Positions 36,487 to 45,900 of a DNA stretch of 64,000 bases are shown here, piece by piece (positions within the stretch are counted from its first letter, which is position 1; each line of letters begins with the position of its first letter). The stretch lies in assembly GCA_965203985.1 (NCBI GenBank), contig CBDBDS010000002.1, positions 757,714 to 821,713 of the forward strand, given 5' to 3'. The notes beneath the pieces were generated by a model. It was not told the origin of the DNA, did not search any database, and worked only from the letters and a program-made list of their open reading frames with translations. A program made the position numbers and the translations under genes. This stretch comes from Bin87 sp965203985. Lineage in GTDB: Bacteria; Chloroflexota; Dehalococcoidia; Lucifugimonadales; UBA3495.

Positions 36487-37010
36487 ATTCTCTCAACCGT
36501 TACGGACCTGGCGAATCCATACTCGCCGCGCAAGTATAGGTCCCCCTGCTGGCTTCCGCAACGAACCCCGTGGGGATACGTAGCCAATGCCTACCAACAC
36601 CTTGAACCAGCCGCGCCAGTAAGTGCCGGCAGTCGCGCCGTCCGGGCGAGATACTGGCATCCGGGGGGGGCTGGCATAACCCAGGCGCGATTTTCGGGCT
36701 CGGAGGCGGATTCCCCCGGCCTCCGCCCTTGCAGGGGCTCATATCGCCGGATTCTGCACGGCGGTGGTGGCCAACCACCTCGAAATCGGCCGTTTTCGGC
36801 CGGATCCGTCCTGGGCGAGCGCACCCCCGGTGCCTTTGGCCGAAAGCAGTACGCGAAACGCGGGACAGCGGGCGGTCCAGTCCCACACCATAGCGGCATC
36901 ATGAGGACGTTGGCCGTCATCGTCGCGATCGCGCTGCTGTACACCGCCTGCAACGTCGCCGCCGCCATCGGTTAGACGACGCCCTGGCTACCGCCTCCGG
37001 TCCAGGACCC
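36487..37010. other. Gene-free stretch
   Basis: I see no supported gene. A 24-codon frame at 36901-36975 (MRTLAVIVAIALLYTACNVA) resembles a tiny lipoprotein entericidin-like peptide, but it lacks a ribosome-binding site. Confidence 0.35.
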
Positions 37011-38274
37011 TAAACCAAAGCCAGGGTGAAACCCGCATTGGGTTTGGGTAGAATTGGTGGTGGAGGAGTTGTTCGGCGAGCGAAATCGGAGCGGGAGTTG
37101 TAGTTGGGGAAGACGGAGATGGGGCCACTGTTGGAGCGGTGGCAAATGGATGAGGCTGAGGTACGACGGCGGATGTATCGGGCGTCGACGCCACGGGAAC
37201 GGGAGAGATGGCACGCGATGTGGCTGCTGGTCTAGGGTTGGACGGCGGCGGCGGTAGGTCGGGCGTTGGATCGGGATGCCCACACCATAGGCCAATGGGC
37301 TGCGATGTTTGCGGAGGGTGGTCCCAGGGCGCTGTCATTTGAGCAGTCGAGAGGTTCCCCCCGCGCTGACCGGGGAGCAGCAAGCCGAGTTGAAGACGGC
37401 GGTGCAGGAAGCACCCAGCCAGGCGGGCATCGAACTATCCAACTGGAACTGGAAGGCGGTGCGCCGGTTTGTGGAGGACCGCTTCGGTCTAGCGCTGAGC
37501 CGGAGTAGTTGTCTGAACTACTTGCACCGGCTGGGGTTTGTGCTGAAGCGTCCCAAGAAGCGGTTGCTCAAGGCAGACCCAGCGCGGCGGGAAACCTTTG
37601 TGGCGGAGTATGTGGCTTTGACGGCAGCGGCCCGACGGACTGGCGCCAAGATATTCTTCGCTGACGAGGCCCACTTTCAGGCGGACGCAGAGCTGCGGGG
37701 CAAGTGGGTGTTGAAGGGAGAGCCAGCCTTGGTGGGCTCCACCAGCCCGCGACGGGGGAGAAGGAACGTCACCCCGTACTTGATACGGGGTCAGCCACTA
37801 CTCGGCGGTGTGACTGGAGCCCGGAGAGGTGGAGGTGATGGAACTGGAAGGCAACAGCAACTCCGAGACATCAGCCACCTTTCTGCGAAAACTGCGGATG
37901 CGACACGCCGAACCGTTGGCCGTGATCTGGGACAACTCGCCAGCTCATCGGGGCGACGCCCTACGCACTAATCTGACTACACCAGACTTGCACCTGCGCC
38001 TGGTGAACCTGCCCGGTTATAGTCCGGACTTCAACGCTGACGAACCCATCTGGGGCTGGGTACGTCAAGAGGCAACCGCCAATGTGTGCTTGGGAACTCG
38101 TGCCGCAGTACGAGAAAGGGTCGGCGACTTTTTCACCCATCTGGACCACCGCCGGCAAGAAGTCAAGCGACGATGTCGCACCATCCTTCAGGCGCGCGCC
38201 GCAGAACTCACTCCCCCCGTTGAACCCGATCCTTACGGCCCCACCAATGTAGATTCCACCCTGACTTCAGTTTA
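37011..38274 (+). mobile_element. IS630-family element, decayed (copy 2)
   Basis: The ends match after the flanking TA: TAAACCAAAGCCAGGGTGAA on the left and TAAACTGAAGTCAGGGTGGA read inward from the right. The element is about 1.26 kb with one disrupted transposase gene. It is a different subgroup from the IS630 at 24.8 kb. Confidence 0.8.
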
Positions 38275-38275
38275 A
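37121..38275 (+). pseudogene. IS630-family transposase with stops and frameshifts
   Basis: The gene begins ATG GGG CCA CTG near 37121 (MGPLLERWQMDEAEVRRRMY). It is interrupted by TAG near 37236, by a frameshift after LSFEQS, by a hairpin micro-repeat at 37772-37790, and by a TGA in SHYSAV-stop-LEPGEVEV. The pieces still show the IS630 core: KIFFADEAHFQADAE (first Asp), VIWDNSPAHRGDAL (second) and LPGYSPDFNADEPIWGWVR (catalytic Glu region). It is inactive. Confidence 0.75.
37772..37790. repeat. Hairpin micro-repeat copy 4 (in IS630 transposase)
   Basis: CCCCGTA-CTTGA-TACGGGG followed by TCAGCC. It lies between RRNV and SHYSAV and puts the downstream part out of frame. Confidence 0.8.
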
Positions 38276-38295
38276 CAAGGGTATGAAAAGGTTTG

Positions 38296-39543
38296 TCATG
38301 GAGGGGAGTGGCGGATGATGTGCATCTGGGGCTTGGGTTCTGGCCAGGGTTCCGGCAGCAGCCAAACGCGACGCCACAGTCGGCCCTGGTGCAGCAACCG
38401 CCGCAGCCAGTCGACGCCGTACCGGACTACGCTGACGGTTCTCACTGGCCGTCGCCACGGGTGGCAGCGTTGTGGAGACGGTGTCCTGGGCGGGGCTCTG
38501 AGATTGCCGGGAGCCAACTTCCGGTCATTGGCGTCCTCCACCCTGGTCCCATAGGCCAGGGCCAGCAGCGTCGCCACCGACAGCACCAGCCAATGGCGGG
38601 AGATGCGCGTCGGGTCAGTGCGCCGGGTCTTGTGCCATTGCCAGCCCACGCTCTTGATGGCCTTGAAGCCCAGTTCGATCCAGAAGCGCAGGGCATACCA
38701 GCTCACCCCAACCTCCTCCGGCGGGTGGCTGGTCAGTATGACCCAGGGTTCCCGCTGATCCCCGTACCAGACCACCAGCAGGGTGCAGCGGCGTTTGGCT
38801 CTGCCCCCGTATCCGGTACGGGGCAGGCTCTTGAAGGCGGTTCCCCGGCCGATCCACGCGGCATCGGGATGGGAAACGAAGGATTGGGCGGGGAGCCGTC
38901 GGCCTCCCTCGGCGCAGAAGGTGATGTTTTTCGGGTACCTGACGTAAGGATGCCAGCCCTGTGCCTGGATCTGGCGCCACAATTTGGGACTGGTCAGGCC
39001 GCGGTCGCACAGCACGATTACGGTCAGTTCCCTGGGCATCGCCGGCGCCAGGGCTTGCAGCAACTCTACGATGGGGTCCATCCAACCCCCGGGCCGCTTG
39101 GCCCGCATAATCCACCAGAGCCTGCCCCGTACTGGATACGGGGCCACGGGAATGGCCCATTCTCGGGAGAGCACGCTGATGACGATGGCGGCAGTGTCGT
39201 CCCCCTTCAGCGTCGGGTCAACCGCCAAGGCCAAACGGTCGCTACGCCACCAGGCCAACACCCATTTCAGCAATGGCGCGAAACAGAGGCTCACGTCCAG
39301 TTCCGTCCCACAGGGACGGGCCCGATCGCTGCCGTCGTAGAGCCATTCCCGCAGGTACTGCCGTCGTCCGTTCCAGTTGCCCCAGGGCGAGAGGGCCGCG
39401 GCCACGGCGTTCTGGCAGGCGCTGCCCGCCAGGATGGTCCCGCAAACCCACAACACCAGGCCAGTCAATTGTGGCTGGGAGAGGTGCGGTAGATGCGCTT
39501 CAATGGTCTTTTGCATCTGATAGCATTCTCTGGGAAGGCGCAT
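38296..39543 (-). CDS. IS4-family-type transposase
   Basis: The start MRLPRECYQMQKTIEAHLP (39543) has GGAG eight bases upstream. The 415-residue DDE protein shows LALAVDPTLKGDDTA (first Asp), VIVLCDRGLTSPKLW (second Asp) and YALRFWIELGFKAIK, the Y-(2)-R-(3)-E-(6)-K signature of the IS4 group. Two hairpin micro-repeats have inserted, one adding PYPVRGRL after AIPVA and one adding about eight residues within FKSLPRTGYGGRA, both in frame. The protein might still be made. I could not identify its terminal repeats. Confidence 0.75.
   Translation of the reverse strand: MRLPRECYQMQKTIEAHLPHLSQPQLTGLVLWVCGTILAGSACQNAVAAALSPWGNWNGRRQYLREWLYDGSDRARPCGTELDVSLCFAPLLKWVLAWWRSDRLALAVDPTLKGDDTAAIVISVLSREWAIPVAPYPVRGRLWWIMRAKRPGGWMDPIVELLQALAPAMPRELTVIVLCDRGLTSPKLWRQIQAQGWHPYVRYPKNITFCAEGGRRLPAQSFVSHPDAAWIGRGTAFKSLPRTGYGGRAKRRCTLLVVWYGDQREPWVILTSHPPEEVGVSWYALRFWIELGFKAIKSVGWQWHKTRRTDPTRISRHWLVLSVATLLALAYGTRVEDANDRKLAPGNLRAPPRTPSPQRCHPWRRPVRTVSVVRYGVDWLRRLLHQGRLWRRVWLLPEPWPEPKPQMHIIRHSPP
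38805..38829. repeat. Hairpin micro-repeat copy 5 (in IS4-type transposase)
   Basis: CCCCGTA-TCCGG-TACGGGG followed by CAGGCT. The loop differs from other copies while the stem is unchanged. Confidence 0.8.
39119..39143. repeat. Hairpin micro-repeat copy 6 (in IS4-type transposase)
   Basis: AGCCTG followed by CCCCGTA-CTGGA-TACGGGG. It encodes PYPVRGRL in frame on the minus strand. Confidence 0.8.
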
Positions 39544-39610
39544 TGAGGGTCTCCGGCCTTTGGTAGTGTCACCACCAAGATGCCGGATGCCACTGCGCCT
39601 TCCCAAGCTA

Positions 39611-39682
39611 ACCCCTCGCCTGATTTCGGCCCTTTACATACCCCTGTCAGGTACTAGCCATGGAATGCGAGAGGCGAGGGGT
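39611..39682. repeat. 11-bp perfect inverted repeat between two elements
   Basis: ACCCCTCGCCT (39611-39621) faces AGGCGAGGGGT (39672-39682) across 50 bp, between the IS4-type transposase and the IS21 element. It might be the ends of a tiny non-autonomous element or a hairpin. The rest of 39544-39761 holds only a short coding remnant that joins the truncated gene at 42342. Confidence 0.5.
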
Positions 39683-39894
39683 CCCTAAGGAAGACCTTCA
39701 CGCATGCCTATAAAAGGCTCGTGACCCGGCACCAGATGCACTTGAAGGGCATGCGCTAGAATGTCAATTTTCACCAACTTTGATCATCTAAATCGCGAAA
39801 TGTTCACGGTCTTTGACCGGGATTTTCATGGTCTTTGACCACCTTGGGAGCCAGATCGGCGACCATTGCCGCACTTCGATGTTGAGGTGCAGCG

Positions 39895-41466
39895 ATGGCC
39901 TACCGGGAGGTTTCCAGGATGGAGATAAAAGAGATAATCCGCCGCTGGCAGGCGGGGGATGTCCCAGGGCGGATTGCCTTTGGGACCGGGCTGTCCCGCA
40001 ACACGGTACGGAAGTACTTGGCGGCGGCGCAGGCTGAGGGCATCGCCCAGGAAGGACCGCCGCCCAGCGAGGAGCAGTTGGTCCGGCTGGCGACGATCAG
40101 TCTGTCGGGACCGCGGCAGGCAGCCACGCCACGGCAGGACCAGTTGGAGCCGTGGTCTGACCAGATCTACCAGTGGATCACCAAAGACCGGCTGCAGATG
40201 ACCCGCATCCACGAGCTGCTGGGCATGCGGGGATGCCAGGTATCGTACCCGTCGCTGCGCCGTTTCATCATCAACCGCAACTGGCGGCGTCGCAGCAAGA
40301 CCACGGTGCGGATGGCGGACACGCCACCAGGAGAAGTGGCCGAGGCCGACTTCGGCCGGCTGGGCATGATCACCGACCCAGCCACCGGCAAGCGCAAGGC
40401 GGTGTGGGCCATGGTCATCGTGATGTGCCACTCCCGCCACTGCTTCGTCTGGCCCATGATGCAGCAGAAGCTTCCGGACGTCATCGCCGGACTGGAAGCG
40501 GCGTGGGCGTTTTTCGGCGGGATGCCCAAGTACCTGGTCATCGACAATTTCCCCGCTGCCGTGGTGGGCACGGATCCGCTCAATCCCATTCTCACCAGGG
40601 GCTTCCTGGAGTACGCCCAGCACCGGGGCTTCATCCCCGACCCGGCCCGCAAGGGTCATCCCCAGGACAAGCCCAAGGTGGAACGCAAGGTGCCCTACGC
40701 CAGGGAACGCTTCTTCAAGGGCACCGATTTCAACGATTTCACCCACGTGCGCGCCGCCGCGCCCAGATGGTGCCTGGAGGTGGCCGGCATGCGCATCCAC
40801 GGCACCACGCACAAGAAACCGCTGGTGGTCTTCCAGGATGAGGAGCGACACACCCTGATCCCCTGGGACGCCGTACCCTACGAGATCGCCAACTGGCGCA
40901 CCAACACCGTCCATCAGGACCATCACATCAAGTGCCTGGATGCACTCTACTCGGTGCCCTCCCACCTCTGCCGGCCCGGCCTGAAGGTGGAGGTCAGGGT
41001 GGACAGCAAGCTGGTGCGCATCTACCACCGCGGCCAGCTCATCAAGACCCACGAGCGCCAGCCCAAAGGCGGCCGCTCCACCGACGTCGCCGACTATCCC
41101 CCCAAGGTCGCCCCCTACACCACCAGGGCTCCGGACGGGCTCAAGCGCGAGGCTGCCAACCTGGGACCGGCGGTGGGCGAATTCGCCGAGCGCCTCTTCG
41201 CAGGCGACCACCCCTGGTCCAAGATCAGGCAGGGACATAAGCTGCTGCGCCTGGGCGACCGTTACACCGCCCAGCGCCTGGACGCCGCCTGTCGGCGGGC
41301 CCTGGACGTCGACCTCATCGACGTCTATCGCGTGGAGAACATCCTGGTCCAGGCTTTGGAAGAGGAAACCACGCCCCAACTGCCGCTGCCCCTGCCCACC
41401 GGCCGCTTCGCTCGGCCCGGATCCGTCTTCGCCCAAAGCGATCCGTACCGCCGGAAGTCGGCCTGA
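39895..41466 (+). CDS. istA: IS21-family transposase IstA
   Basis: A 523-residue protein with an N-terminal helix-turn-helix (GRIAFGTGLSRNTVRKYL) and an rve integrase-type DDE domain: AEADFGRLG (first Asp), YLVIDNFPAAV (second Asp) and KPKVERKVPYARERFF (catalytic Glu). The ATG at 39919 (MEIKEIIRRW), preceded by GGGAGG, is an alternative start. It ends 13 bp before istB. The element's ends and both genes are intact, so it is likely active. Confidence 0.9.
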   Translation: MAYREVSRMEIKEIIRRWQAGDVPGRIAFGTGLSRNTVRKYLAAAQAEGIAQEGPPPSEEQLVRLATISLSGPRQAATPRQDQLEPWSDQIYQWITKDRLQMTRIHELLGMRGCQVSYPSLRRFIINRNWRRRSKTTVRMADTPPGEVAEADFGRLGMITDPATGKRKAVWAMVIVMCHSRHCFVWPMMQQKLPDVIAGLEAAWAFFGGMPKYLVIDNFPAAVVGTDPLNPILTRGFLEYAQHRGFIPDPARKGHPQDKPKVERKVPYARERFFKGTDFNDFTHVRAAAPRWCLEVAGMRIHGTTHKKPLVVFQDEERHTLIPWDAVPYEIANWRTNTVHQDHHIKCLDALYSVPSHLCRPGLKVEVRVDSKLVRIYHRGQLIKTHERQPKGGRSTDVADYPPKVAPYTTRAPDGLKREAANLGPAVGEFAERLFAGDHPWSKIRQGHKLLRLGDRYTAQRLDAACRRALDVDLIDVYRVENILVQALEEETTPQLPLPLPTGRFARPGSVFAQSDPYRRKSA

Positions 41467-41479
41467 GGAGATTATACCC

Positions 41480-42247
41480 ATGACCCGCGTAACCGAACTC
41501 ACCCCTCTGCTCAAGAACCTCAAGCTGGGCGCCATGGCCGCCACTCTACCCGAACGCATCGCCTTGGCCCGTCGTGAACAGCTGGACTACGCCTCCTTCC
41601 TGGAGATCATTCTCAGCGACGAGGTCAGCCGCCGCGCCCAACGCCGCATCGAAGTGCGGCTCAATAGCGCCGGTTTCGAGGAGACCTGCCGGCTGGAGGA
41701 CTTCGACTGGTCGGCGTCAATTACTCTGGATCGCCGACTGCTGGACGCCGTCTTCTCCCTGGAGTTTCTGGACAAGCACGAGCACGTGCTGCTGGTGGGA
41801 CCTGCTGGTGTCGGCAAGAGCTTCCTGGCCCAGGCCCTGGGCTACTCGGCAGTCCGCGCCGGACACACCGTCCGCTTCAGCCACGCTGACGGCTTTTTCA
41901 GGGCCATGGCGCAGGCTCGGGTCGACAACTCCGTCGACCGCGCCTTCCGATCCTTCCTCACCCCCGACCTGCTCATCCTCGATGACCTGGGGCTCCACCG
42001 CCTTACCGCCCAGCAGTCCGCCGATCTTTACGAACTCATCCTCAACCGACACCGGTCCTCCAGCTTCGTCATCACCAGCAACCGAGCCGTCGAAGAATGG
42101 CTCAGCCTCTTCGACGATCCCATTCTGGGCAACAGCGCCCTGGACCGGCTGGCCAACGCCAGCTACCAGATCGTCATCGAGGGCACCAGCTACCGGGAAC
42201 GGCTGTCCCCACACCGCGCCCTGCTCAGCAACGAAGGGGGTGATTGA
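41480..42247 (+). CDS. istB: IS21-family helper ATPase IstB
   Basis: A 255-residue DnaC-like AAA+ ATPase with GAGGAG eight bases before the ATG. Walker A is VGPAGVGKSFLAQAL and Walker B is LLILDDLGLHRL, with sensor-1 FVITSNRAVEEW. IstB assembles on target DNA and activates IstA. It directly follows istA in one transcription unit. Confidence 0.92.
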   Translation: MTRVTELTPLLKNLKLGAMAATLPERIALARREQLDYASFLEIILSDEVSRRAQRRIEVRLNSAGFEETCRLEDFDWSASITLDRRLLDAVFSLEFLDKHEHVLLVGPAGVGKSFLAQALGYSAVRAGHTVRFSHADGFFRAMAQARVDNSVDRAFRSFLTPDLLILDDLGLHRLTAQQSADLYELILNRHRSSSFVITSNRAVEEWLSLFDDPILGNSALDRLANASYQIVIEGTSYRERLSPHRALLSNEGGD

Positions 42248-42341
42248 CCGGCCAACTACAACCTGATATTAGCTAAATCACCGCGCTCCCAAGGTGGTCA
42301 ATGACCGTGAAAATCTCGGTCAATGACGATGAAAATTCACA

Positions 42342-42867
42342 GCTAGAATCGCTAGCGATCCTTTTTCCCGATGACCCTGCAGTTGCAGAAGTATGGCGCG
42401 AATACTCCGCCTTGGAACTCGGCGACCATCCATCTCAAGGCACCCACCTTAATTTTCCAACTTACCTGGCCGTCGCATACGGAAACGCTAGCGCCCCTGA
42501 CTTCGTTCAGCTAATGGAGAGGCACTTGAGCCAGCTAGAGCAAACGCTCGGGTGGCACTGGTACAGCGTTTTCACCCGGTGTGTCTCACGGCGCCTCCGA
42601 CACGACCCAGAGGCAACCAACATAGTCAGGGAATTCATAATGGATCCAGAGACACCAGACTCTCGGGCTGTGCTGCTTTTGTCGCTTTTGTCAGATGCTG
42701 TGGGGCTTGACGAACGTCTTCTCAATGAGATGCAACGACGGATCGCCCTACAGGATAAGATCCAACTCGCGCCCGTCCAGCCAGATCCTGTTGCTTTGGC
42801 TGATCTTTCCGTGACCACAATTTTTGCCCGCATCGCCGACTCCGCTTGGGACGTTCGGACGAGCTGA
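42342..42867 (+). pseudogene. C-terminal remnant of a gene cut by IS21
   Basis: An apparent ORF from 42301 starts inside the IS21 end, but the genuine sequence begins after it: LESLAILFPDDPAVAEVWRE to the stop at 42867. On the other side of the element the same frame reads DALEGHALE up to the duplicated GCTAGAA, but it meets a stop about 40 bp further upstream, so the gene had already lost its N-terminus. The remnant is helical (RAVLLLSLLSDAVGLDERLL) and resembles the repeat-rich C-terminus of a STAND-type NTPase, but this is a guess. Confidence 0.45.
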
Positions 42868-42965
42868 ACAACCAATGGGCATCCCGAATTGCGGTCCTTC
42901 ACTGTCTACGCCGCCGTAGCGAGACAAACCTCAGAATAAGCAGTGATTTCGTGACCACGGGTAAT

Positions 42966-45900
42966 TTATTGGGAATCTATCAACTGCAGCATCGCTCCGA
43001 TCCTGCGTGCTGTGTCGGTGAAGTGCTGTACCTCTTCCGGGATCAGTGGTCGGCCTAACACCTTGCTTTCCCGGTAGGACAGCCACTTCTTGAGCACCTG
43101 GTACCCGCCCAACTGGTAGTTCCACACGGACGCCGGCACGTTCCGCCAGTAGGCTCGCTCGTTCAAGTACACGTCGAAGGTGGTCTCGCCCATCATCGGC
43201 ACGGCGTCGCCCAGCGCGGCTCGTTCGGCGGTGGTGTAATCGCGCTCAACGACCCGACCCTGGCCAGGCATGATAGCCTCGCCCGTCCCGAAATGGCCCC
43301 AGCCGGCGGTCACGGCGAAGTCCTCGCCGACCATGTTGCCGCCGCCCGTGGTGACGGGCACGGCGATCGCGGCCAGTTCCGGCCGCAACGTCCCCGTGGT
43401 CACGCCGGTGACGGCCGTGTCGGAGTCCAGCAGCGCCGCCAGCTCCCGCCCCCGGGCGGCCGACGCGGCCAGCGTTTCTGCCGCGCCCCCGGCGTTGCCA
43501 TCGGGCCAGCCCGGCAGCGGGATGCGCGGCCACTCCATCCGCAATGCCCCAGCATTGGCGACACGATAGGCCGGGTCGTGCAGCATAGCGACCACGTGGT
43601 GGAACAGGTCCTCGACGCTCAGCCCCAAGCGATCCAAATACTGACGCGCTGATAACGACAGGTTGGGACGGTGTTGTGTAGCGGCTTGATTGGTGGCAAA
43701 ACCCTCATCACACAGCCATGCCGGAAACATGCTGGCGCTCCACTCATTCAGGTGAAGCGAAGCTATGTCCGTCGTGAACGCAGTCTGGGACTCGGCGGCG
43801 TCCCTGCGCAAGCGAGGAACTGCGGAGAGCCACAGGTTCCCCACGAAAACGTGCGGCTTGTATTCGGCGCGAGGTCGATCCAACAGCGCACCTTCTCCTT
43901 CCCAATATAGCCAGCGGGTGTCGAATGGGCGGTAGGCGTAGCGAACGAAACCATCCTCGGTCGGCCCGCCGCGTTTGAGCAGTGCGTCACGCACGCCTCG
44001 GGCATCGAACCGCGCGGTGGACCTCATCACGCCGGGATAGCGACGGGCGATCTCCTCGTGGCCCAGGTCCGCGTCGAAGTAATCGGCCACCCGTTGCTTC
44101 AGCCGGTCAAGGTCAACGTCAACCAGGAAACCGTCCCGGCTGGTTTTCACGCCCGGGAACGAGGTCGGGAACAGATCGGGCAGCGCCGGCCAATCCTGCC
44201 AGCCGTCGCTCACCGCGAGTTCGGCGAAAGGCAATCCCAGCGACAACAACGGCTCGACACCGCCGTACAGACTATCCGGCTCACTTTCCGCCGTTTCTAC
44301 CAGCTCGCCGTGCTTGGACTGGCCCCACAGGTGGCGGAAGTCCACCTGTTGCGCTGGCTCATGGCCTGGCTTGCGCACCAGCGTGGCAATCGCCGTGCCA
44401 ATCTGGATGCCCACGGGATCTTCCGGAGTGGAGAAGATGCTGGGGTCGGGCGCCCCTTCCGGCGTCGTCTTGCCGGTCTTGTACTTGTCCCCGTTGAGAC
44501 AGTCAACGCGGACGACGTCGAAGGCATCCAGATATCGCTCGCGCATCCCGGTGAATGACAGGCCGTCCAGCCACGAGTAGTTGGAGATGAAGCAGACCAC
44601 GCCCTGGCCGGTCTTCTCGGCGATGCGCCGCTCCGCCATGCGGAAGAACCGCACGTACAGGTCGTTCAGCCCCTGCCCTTCGGGGCGGCGCACCTGCTTC
44701 GTGGTGCGGTAGGCTTCAGACAGTTCCCGCTCCTCGTCCACTGCCATGCCGGCGAAACCGTTGTAGGGCGGGTTGCCCAGGATCACCAGCACCGGCGTGT
44801 CCTGCTTGACGCGCTCGGCACGGTCGCGCTCTTCCTCCAGCTCCGGGAAGGGCAGGGGTTTCTGCACCGTGGGCTCCCAGCCGGTCAGCGCGTTGGTCAG
44901 GAAGACGCCGGCCCGCTCGTTGCCGTCATCGGAGAGGGGAGCATCCAGTTCCTGCATGGTGAGCCCCACCTGCAGATGGGCAACCACATAGGGCGCGGGC
45001 ATGATCTCGAAGCCGAACACCCGCTGGGTGGCAGCCTGCTTCACCCGCGCGCCGACCAACGCGCCCAGTCCGCTACCCTCCAAGTTCGAGGAGATGCGTC
45101 GCAACACCTCGGCCAGGTACGCGCCGGTCCCGCAGCAGGGGTCCAGCACGTACACGTTCTCGGCGGCCAGCCCATCGGCGATGCCCAGGTCATCCTTCAA
45201 AGCCCGGTCCACGCGGGCCACCATGTAACGCACCACCTCGGTGGGGGTGTACCAGACGCCCAGCTGTTTGCGGAGGTCGGGATCGAAGGCCTGGAGGAAG
45301 GGCTCGTAGAAGTAGGGCACGGCTTCGCCTTCGTCGAACCTGGCGAAGAAAGCCTCCCGATCCACGCGGTTCAACGCGGCCGCAGTCCAGTCCAATACCT
45401 CTACCAATCCCAGTGGCTGCAACCGGCCCGGGTCTGATAGCTGCTGGAAAAGTGCCCGCAACAAGGGCGCTCTCAGGTGCCAGACCGCGGTGCGCCAGTC
45501 GAATGAGCTGTTCGGCAGCGACTCCTGCCGCGCCCAGAGCACCCACGCGGAGAAAATCCCGTAGAAGAGGGTCTGAACCAAAGTGGACCGGAAAAAGTCA
45601 GCGCCCCTATCGCCCTCGAAACGCACTCCCAGGGATTCCTCCAAGGCGGAGCGCACGGCATCGAGAGACGTCGTGTCGCCAGCAGTTTCAACACGAGACA
45701 GGCCGTCCCTCGCGTAGGACGCCAGCAACCAAGCCAGATCCTTGGGCTCAGTCAATGAAGCGGAATGGGACAGCACCCGGCCCAGGTACTCGCCCAATCC
45801 TGCGCCAACCTCGCTGGCAAGGGCTCGCGGTCTCTCCAATTTCGCGTTGAACTCCGCCTCGGAACCCGCTATACGGAAAGTCTCCAGCCGCACCGGCTGG

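Larger units (their letters stand above)
39762..42341 (+). mobile_element. IS21-family insertion sequence
   Basis: The ends are TGTCAATTTTCACC on the left and TGTGAATTTTCATC read inward from the right, each followed by inner repeats containing GGTCATTGACCACCTTGGGA or close variants. The 2580-bp element is flanked by a perfect 7-bp duplication GCTAGAA (39755-39761 and 42342-42348). It encodes IstA and IstB and looks intact. Confidence 0.9.

Noticed and set aside
36901..36975. A 24-codon lipoprotein-like frame
   Set aside because: No ribosome-binding site and too short to support.
38293..39492. A 399-codon plus-strand frame opposite the IS4-type transposase
   Set aside because: The minus strand has conserved DDE and YREK motifs; the plus frame has no recognisable domain.
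39826..41559. A 577-codon minus-strand frame opposite istA
   Set aside because: It is a high-GC shadow of IstA, whose domains and start are convincing.
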